Part shown: piece after piece, positions 6,894 through 10,222 of the stretch
Layout: each line of letters opens with the position of its first letter
Numbering within the stretch: the first letter of the stretch is position 1
Assembly: GCA_027297845.1 (NCBI GenBank)
Contig: JAPUHG010000316.1
Coordinates: 1 to 10,222 of the forward strand
Length of the DNA: 10,222 nt
Direction of reading: 5' to 3'
Origin: Gammaproteobacteria bacterium
GTDB taxonomy: Bacteria > Pseudomonadota > Gammaproteobacteria > Steroidobacterales > MnTg04
Made by a program: the position numbers and the translations under genes
Notes under the pieces: model-generated
Databases searched by the model: none
What the model saw: the letters and a program-made list of their open reading frames with translations, nothing else
Told to the model about the DNA's origin: nothing

Positions 6894-6924
6894 CAGCCTG
6901 GCGACAGGCTGGGTAGAATCTACC
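6894..6924. repeat. Two adjacent palindromes directly upstream of envC
   Basis: CAGCCTG (6894-6900) and CAGGCTG (6905-6911) are perfect seven-base inverted arms around GCGA. As RNA this is a short hairpin with a GNRA tetraloop. One base later, GGTAGA (6912-6917) and TCTACC (6919-6924) form a second perfect palindrome around a single A. It encloses a TAGAAT -10-like box (6914-6919). The pair ends five bases before the envC ATG (6930), and no T-tract follows. They could be a tandem operator over the envC promoter or two leader hairpins that affect translation. No clear Shine-Dalgarno sequence is present. Confidence 0.6.
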
Positions 6925-6929
6925 GTTAA

Positions 6930-8069
6930 ATGAAACTCCGATACTTATTTCTCGCGGCAGGGCTGTTGCTGCTGACAGCCATCGCCAGTGCGCAGGACGC
7001 CGGCGACAAAGAGCAGGAACTGGCTGAGCTGAGGGCGGCGATTGCCACGCTGAGCAGCACCCTGCAGGCGGATCGGGAAAAAAGGGATTATGCGCAGGCC
7101 GGGTTGCGCAAGGCGGAGCTGGAGGTTTCCGCCGCGCGCAAGCTGCTCAGGAAAACCAGCCACGAGGTCAGTGCCAGCAGGGCCCGGCAGATCAGCCTGG
7201 CGGCCGAACAAAAAGAGCAAAGAACCGCGCTGGGTCATCACCGGCAGGAACTCGGACGACAGCTGCGAGCCGCCTATATCAGCGGGCGCCAGGAACGGAT
7301 TCGCCTGCTCCTGAATCAGGAAAACCCGGCTGCGCTGGGGCGCATCATGACTTATTACGGCTACCTGACCGAGCAGCGCACGGCGCTCCTGCAGATCGTT
7401 GAGCAGGGACTGGCCCGGCTGCGCCGGCTCGACCGTAGTGCGGAGGAGGAAACCGGACGACTGGTTGGCCTGGAACGAAGAAGACAAAAAGAACTGGCCC
7501 GGCTGGATAAGGCAAGTCAGGAGCGGGCGGTTGTGGTCGCCAGCCTGGAGCGGCAGATAAGCAGCGACGGCAGGCAGCTGGAAAATATGCAAAATCAGGA
7601 ACGAGAGCTGGAGCAGTTGCTAAACAGCCTGCGGCGTGCCCTCGAGGAATTTCCGATGGTCGTCAAGGATCCTTTCGCGGGGAGAAAAGGATCCCTGGCC
7701 TGGCCACTGCGGGGCCGGTTGATAAATGATTTCGGGCAGCCGCGAGCGGGTGGGCGGTTGAGCTGGCAGGGCGTCACGCTGGGTGCGGAGCGCGGCACAG
7801 AAGTTCGCGCGGTTTATCATGGCCGGGTGGCATTTGCCGACTGGTTGCCCGGATTGGGCATGTTGATGGTGATCGAACACGGCGACGGGTTCATGAGCCT
7901 GTATGGGCACAACGAGTCGCTGTACCGGGAAGTTGGCGACTGGGTTGAGGCGGGCGAAAGCATCGGCATCGTTGGCGATAGCGGCGGCAAATTGGTGCCA
8001 GCGTTGTATTTCGAGATTCGCCGGGGCGTAAAGCCGCTAAATCCGCATCATTGGCTTGGCCGGCGCTGA
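6930..8069 (+). CDS. envC: Murein hydrolase activator EnvC
   Basis: A 379-residue periplasmic protein that activates the septal N-acetylmuramyl-L-alanine amidases AmiA/AmiB during division (known for E. coli EnvC, recruited by FtsEX). A signal peptide (1-21, ending Ala-Ser-Ala) leads into a long charged coiled coil (about 24-242), and a LytM/M23 domain covers about 256-377. The LytM domain is catalytically degenerate in the EnvC manner: the HxxxD zinc site reads Trp279 and Thr283, and the last motif reads LYFEIRR with Tyr360 in place of His. Only His327 (LYGHN) remains. The C-terminus NPHHWLGRR matches the family ending. This supports an activator role over a peptidase role. It is divergent from the rhodanese operon; ctpA follows after 136 bases. 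Confidence 0.94.
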   Translation: MKLRYLFLAAGLLLLTAIASAQDAGDKEQELAELRAAIATLSSTLQADREKRDYAQAGLRKAELEVSAARKLLRKTSHEVSASRARQISLAAEQKEQRTALGHHRQELGRQLRAAYISGRQERIRLLLNQENPAALGRIMTYYGYLTEQRTALLQIVEQGLARLRRLDRSAEEETGRLVGLERRRQKELARLDKASQERAVVVASLERQISSDGRQLENMQNQERELEQLLNSLRRALEEFPMVVKDPFAGRKGSLAWPLRGRLINDFGQPRAGGRLSWQGVTLGAERGTEVRAVYHGRVAFADWLPGLGMLMVIEHGDGFMSLYGHNESLYREVGDWVEAGESIGIVGDSGGKLVPALYFEIRRGVKPLNPHHWLGRR

Positions 8070-8098
8070 GGTCCGGATTTGCGGCTTGATCAGCGGTT

Positions 8099-8125
8099 TT
8101 CAACGCTGCTCGCGTGGGCGTTGAA
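8099..8125. repeat. Inverted repeat in the envC-ctpA gap
   Basis: TTCAACGC (8099-8106) and GCGTTGAA (8118-8125) are perfect eight-base arms around an 11-base loop, about 30 bases after the envC stop. No T-tract follows, so it is not a standard terminator. It could be an mRNA-stabilising or processing hairpin between envC and ctpA, or a protein-binding site. Confidence 0.45.
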
Positions 8126-8170
8126 CTGCCGAAAAGGCCACCCATGTGTTAAATTCGGGCCAGCAAAGTT

Positions 8171-8204
8171 AGTGATCCTTTAATAGAGTCAATGATCCTA
8201 TAAT
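8171..8204 (+). repeat. 20-bp-period direct repeat with -10-like boxes before ctpA
   Basis: Two 14-base copies, 8171-8184 and 8191-8204, differ at only two positions and share TGATCCT-W-TAAT. Their period is exactly 20 bases, close to two helical turns, so a dimeric regulator could bind both on one DNA face. Each copy ends in a -10-like hexamer: TTTAAT (8179-8184) and a perfect TATAAT (8199-8204). The second ends one base before the ctpA ATG at 8206, so a transcript starting from it would miss the ATG; the first would give a start near 8191 and a leader of about 15 bases. Neither has a good -35. Confidence 0.5.
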
Positions 8205-8205
8205 T

Positions 8206-9453
8206 ATGTCGCGAAAATTTCACCGCTTTCCGGTTTTTCTGACCGGCCTGTTCCTGTTAATCGCGCCGCTCCCGATCGCCGGTGTTTTGGCAGATCGCAA
8301 CGAAGCCCGGGGCGAGATCGACGAGTTGCCGGTGGATGAAGCCAGGTTACTTGCAGAAGTGCTGCATAAGGTGCGCTCGGATTATGTAGATGAAGTGAGC
8401 TATGAAGAGCTGATTGAAATGGCAATACGCGGCATGGTTTCCGGGTTGGATGCACATTCTGCCTACCTCGACGAAGAGGAATATGAGGAAATCCTGATCA
8501 GCACCGCGGGCAGTTACAGCGGCGTTGGACTGGAGGTCAGCATTGAGAACAACCAGGTCATAGTTGTCGCGCCCTTCGATGGCACACCCGCGAAACGAGC
8601 GGGAATTCGCAGCGGCGACATTATTATCAGTATTGACGATATGCCGGTAGTCCATGACAACCTGGGTGAAACCATTACGCGCATGCGGGGCAAGCCCGGC
8701 AGCCGGGTCAAAATTGTTGTCAGCCGCGCCGATGTCGCTGAACCATTGAGCTTCGATCTTGCGAGAACCCACATTCGGGTTGCGAGCGTAAAAGGGGAAA
8801 TACTCGAACCCGGTTATGGTTATCTGCGTATTTCGCAGTTCAGCGAAAATACCGGCGCCGAACTCGAAGCCGCGCTGCGCAAGCTGATCAAAGAGGCGGG
8901 TGGCCCGCTTGATGGCCTGGTGCTTGATTTGCGCGACAATCCCGGCGGAGTCCTGGATTCGGCCGTTGAAGTAGCAGATTTGTTTTTGAACTCGGGAATA
9001 GTGGTATCGGCGGTTGGCCGTGCCGATGACGCGCGCTTCAGCATGCGTGCCAGGAAGGGTGACTTGCTTGAGGGCGCGCGGCTGGCCGTGCTGGTCAATT
9101 CCGGTTCTGCTTCGTCCTCCGAGATTGTAGCCGGGGCGCTTAAAGACCTGAATCGTGCCACCATCGTTGGATCGCAGACCTATGGCAAAGGCTCGGTCCA
9201 GACCGTCATGCCATTGTCCGGGGGCCGGGCGCTGAAACTGACGACTTCCCGCTATTTCACGCCATCCGGCGAATCGATACACCAAAGCGGCATCATGCCC
9301 GATATCGTGGTCACACCGGACGATGCGGAAAGCGTAGCCCTGATGTCGCTGACCGGGACCGTGGATGCGGCATCATTGATGAAAGACAATCAAGTGGCAA
9401 CAGCGCTGGCAACCATCAAAAAACGCAATATTGTTCACAGCAGGGCAGAGTGA
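8206..9453 (+). CDS. ctpA: S41 C-terminal processing peptidase (CtpA type)
   Basis: A 415-residue periplasmic serine protease that clips or degrades proteins from their C-termini, often peptidoglycan hydrolases or lipoproteins (family knowledge). An N-terminal signal peptide or anchor (about 8-29) precedes a helical region with VRSDYVDEVSYEELIEMAIRG. A PDZ domain (about 104-175) carries YSGVGLEV and AGIRSGDIIISIDD. The S41 core follows with YLRISQF (206-212) and LVLDLRDNPGGVL (238-250). Catalytic Ser303 lies in NSGSASSSEIVAGAL, and Lys328 in YGKGSVQ completes the Ser-Lys dyad. The C-terminal tail is short, as in CtpA and unlike E. coli Prc. The start at 8206 is kept because later in-frame Mets would remove the signal peptide; no Shine-Dalgarno sequence is visible. 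ctpA between envC and yibQ is a frequent order in Gammaproteobacteria outside the enterics. Confidence 0.95.
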   Translation: MSRKFHRFPVFLTGLFLLIAPLPIAGVLADRNEARGEIDELPVDEARLLAEVLHKVRSDYVDEVSYEELIEMAIRGMVSGLDAHSAYLDEEEYEEILISTAGSYSGVGLEVSIENNQVIVVAPFDGTPAKRAGIRSGDIIISIDDMPVVHDNLGETITRMRGKPGSRVKIVVSRADVAEPLSFDLARTHIRVASVKGEILEPGYGYLRISQFSENTGAELEAALRKLIKEAGGPLDGLVLDLRDNPGGVLDSAVEVADLFLNSGIVVSAVGRADDARFSMRARKGDLLEGARLAVLVNSGSASSSEIVAGALKDLNRATIVGSQTYGKGSVQTVMPLSGGRALKLTTSRYFTPSGESIHQSGIMPDIVVTPDDAESVALMSLTGTVDAASLMKDNQVATALATIKKRNIVHSRAE

Positions 9454-9487
9454 CAAAAACCACGGACGAACTGATTCCGGTTGCCCG

Positions 9488-10222
9488 ATGAGACAATTAC
9501 GCTGGTCGCTTATGGTATTCGCATTTGCCTCTGCCACCGCGGTTTCAGCGGACACCGCAGAAACTGCACCCGACCAGTCGCGATCGTTAGCGATGATGGC
9601 GATCATCATCGATGACCTGGGGAATCGCTACCAGGACGGTCTGCGCGCGGTGCAATTGCCGGGACCGGTCACTTGTTCGGTGTTACCGAAAACCCCATTC
9701 GGCAGGAAACTGGCCATCCGGGCGAACGAGCTGGGCAAACCGGTCATGCTGCACCTGCCTCTGGAAGCCGAATTCGGCGAGGAACTGGAGCCCGGGGGCG
9801 TTTCCCTGGATACCGATCAGCAAGCGATGTGGCAGATCGTAAGCGATGACCTGGACTGGCTGCCTTTCGTGGAGGGCGTCAATAACCATCGGGGCAGCCT
9901 GTTGACCCGGCACCCGGGACACATGAGATGGCTGATGGATATTCTCGCCAGTCGCGACCTGTTTTTTGTCGATAGCAGAACGACGCCACTTACCGTTGCC
10001 TTGCAACTGGCGGAAGAGCATGCGGTCAGTGCTACCCGGAGAGACATTTTTCTCGATCATGAACTGGATGAAAATGCGATCCGACAGGCGCTGGCCAGGG
10101 CGATCGATATAGCGCTGGATAGGGGCAGCGTTGTGGTCATCGCCCACCCTCACCCGATGACGATGGATATACTCGAGCAGGCGATTCCATCGTTAGCGCT
10201 GGCGGGCGTCAGGTTGAGTAGT
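9488..10222 (+). CDS. yibQ: Divergent polysaccharide deacetylase YibQ (3' end cut)
   Basis: The frame is open from the ATG at 9488 to the right edge (245 codons), so the C-terminus is missing. Residues 1-21 form a signal peptide (RQLRW, hydrophobic stretch, AVSA), implying the periplasm. The rest follows the divergent polysaccharide deacetylase family (DUF610/YibQ): AIIIDDLG with Asp42-Asp43, LPGPVTCSVLPKTPFG (57-72), VMLHLPLE (86-93), GVNNHRGS (130-137) with His134, LFFVDSRTT (158-166), RRDIFLD (184-190) and VIAHPHP (217-223). The Asp and His residues fit the NodB-like metal-dependent fold; the substrate is unknown. The family usually has Met after NNH; here it is Arg135. The gene starts 34 bases after ctpA with no clear Shine-Dalgarno sequence or promoter, so it is probably co-transcribed. 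Lost beyond the edge: a short C-terminal stretch. Confidence 0.9.
   Translation, partial: MRQLRWSLMVFAFASATAVSADTAETAPDQSRSLAMMAIIIDDLGNRYQDGLRAVQLPGPVTCSVLPKTPFGRKLAIRANELGKPVMLHLPLEAEFGEELEPGGVSLDTDQQAMWQIVSDDLDWLPFVEGVNNHRGSLLTRHPGHMRWLMDILASRDLFFVDSRTTPLTVALQLAEEHAVSATRRDIFLDHELDENAIRQALARAIDIALDRGSVVVIAHPHPMTMDILEQAIPSLALAGVRLSS

Noticed and set aside
6945..7592. 215-codon minus-strand frame opposite envC
   Set aside because: A Gln/Leu-rich translation that mirrors the coiled-coil codons of envC.
6930..8069. Active M23 metallopeptidase
   Set aside because: Three of the four zinc-site positions are replaced (Trp279, Thr283, Tyr360), the pattern of the non-enzymatic activator EnvC.
8347..9285. 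312-codon open frame on the minus strand opposite ctpA
   Set aside because: Antisense shadow of the S41 protease gene; no recognisable motif and no independent start signal.

Overview
The window looks like core chromosome of a non-enteric gammaproteobacterium with moderately high GC. The evidence is a glnL-glnG (NtrB/NtrC) pair behind a DUF4124 gene, a rhodanese-secB-gpsA cluster, trmL, and an envC-ctpA-yibQ cell-envelope cluster. These are gene neighbourhoods familiar from the Gammaproteobacteria. Nine complete genes and one gene cut by the right edge fill almost all of the window. I see no mobile element, tRNA, rRNA or CRISPR array, and no gene-free stretch above about 150 bases.

Layout: (1) Positions 1-96 hold a strong rho-independent terminator, probably of a gene left of the window. 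(2) 97-3211 (+) encode a secreted DUF4124 protein, then the nitrogen sensor kinase NtrB/GlnL and the sigma-54 activator NtrC/GlnG, the last two overlapping by ATGA. (3) 3281-4258 (-) encode a class 1B-type dihydroorotate dehydrogenase, divergent from trmL (4296-4760, +), a wobble-position tRNA methyltransferase. (4) 4807-6778 (-), read right to left, is a probable operon of a membrane-anchored rhodanese (YibN-like), the export chaperone SecB and glycerol-3-phosphate dehydrogenase GpsA. It has a good sigma-70 promoter in front. (5) 6930-10222 (+) encode EnvC (amidase activator), a CtpA-type S41 periplasmic protease and the start of a YibQ-type divergent polysaccharide deacetylase.

Functionally, the left part senses nitrogen status and activates sigma-54 promoters, the middle makes pyrimidine and phospholipid precursors and supports export, and the right part acts on peptidoglycan or envelope proteins in the periplasm.

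The most notable observation is that gpsA has no ATG, GTG or TTG codon where its N-terminus must lie. Its reading frame is the same as secB's and is separated from it only by the secB TAA. Other points are a paired palindrome (one half a GNRA-loop hairpin) just before envC, a 20-bp-period direct repeat carrying -10-like boxes directly before ctpA, two small palindromes before glnL, a class 1B DHODH with no pyrK next to it, and the absence of grxC, gpmI and cysE from positions they hold in Escherichia coli. I found no convincing evidence of an undescribed multi-gene system here.
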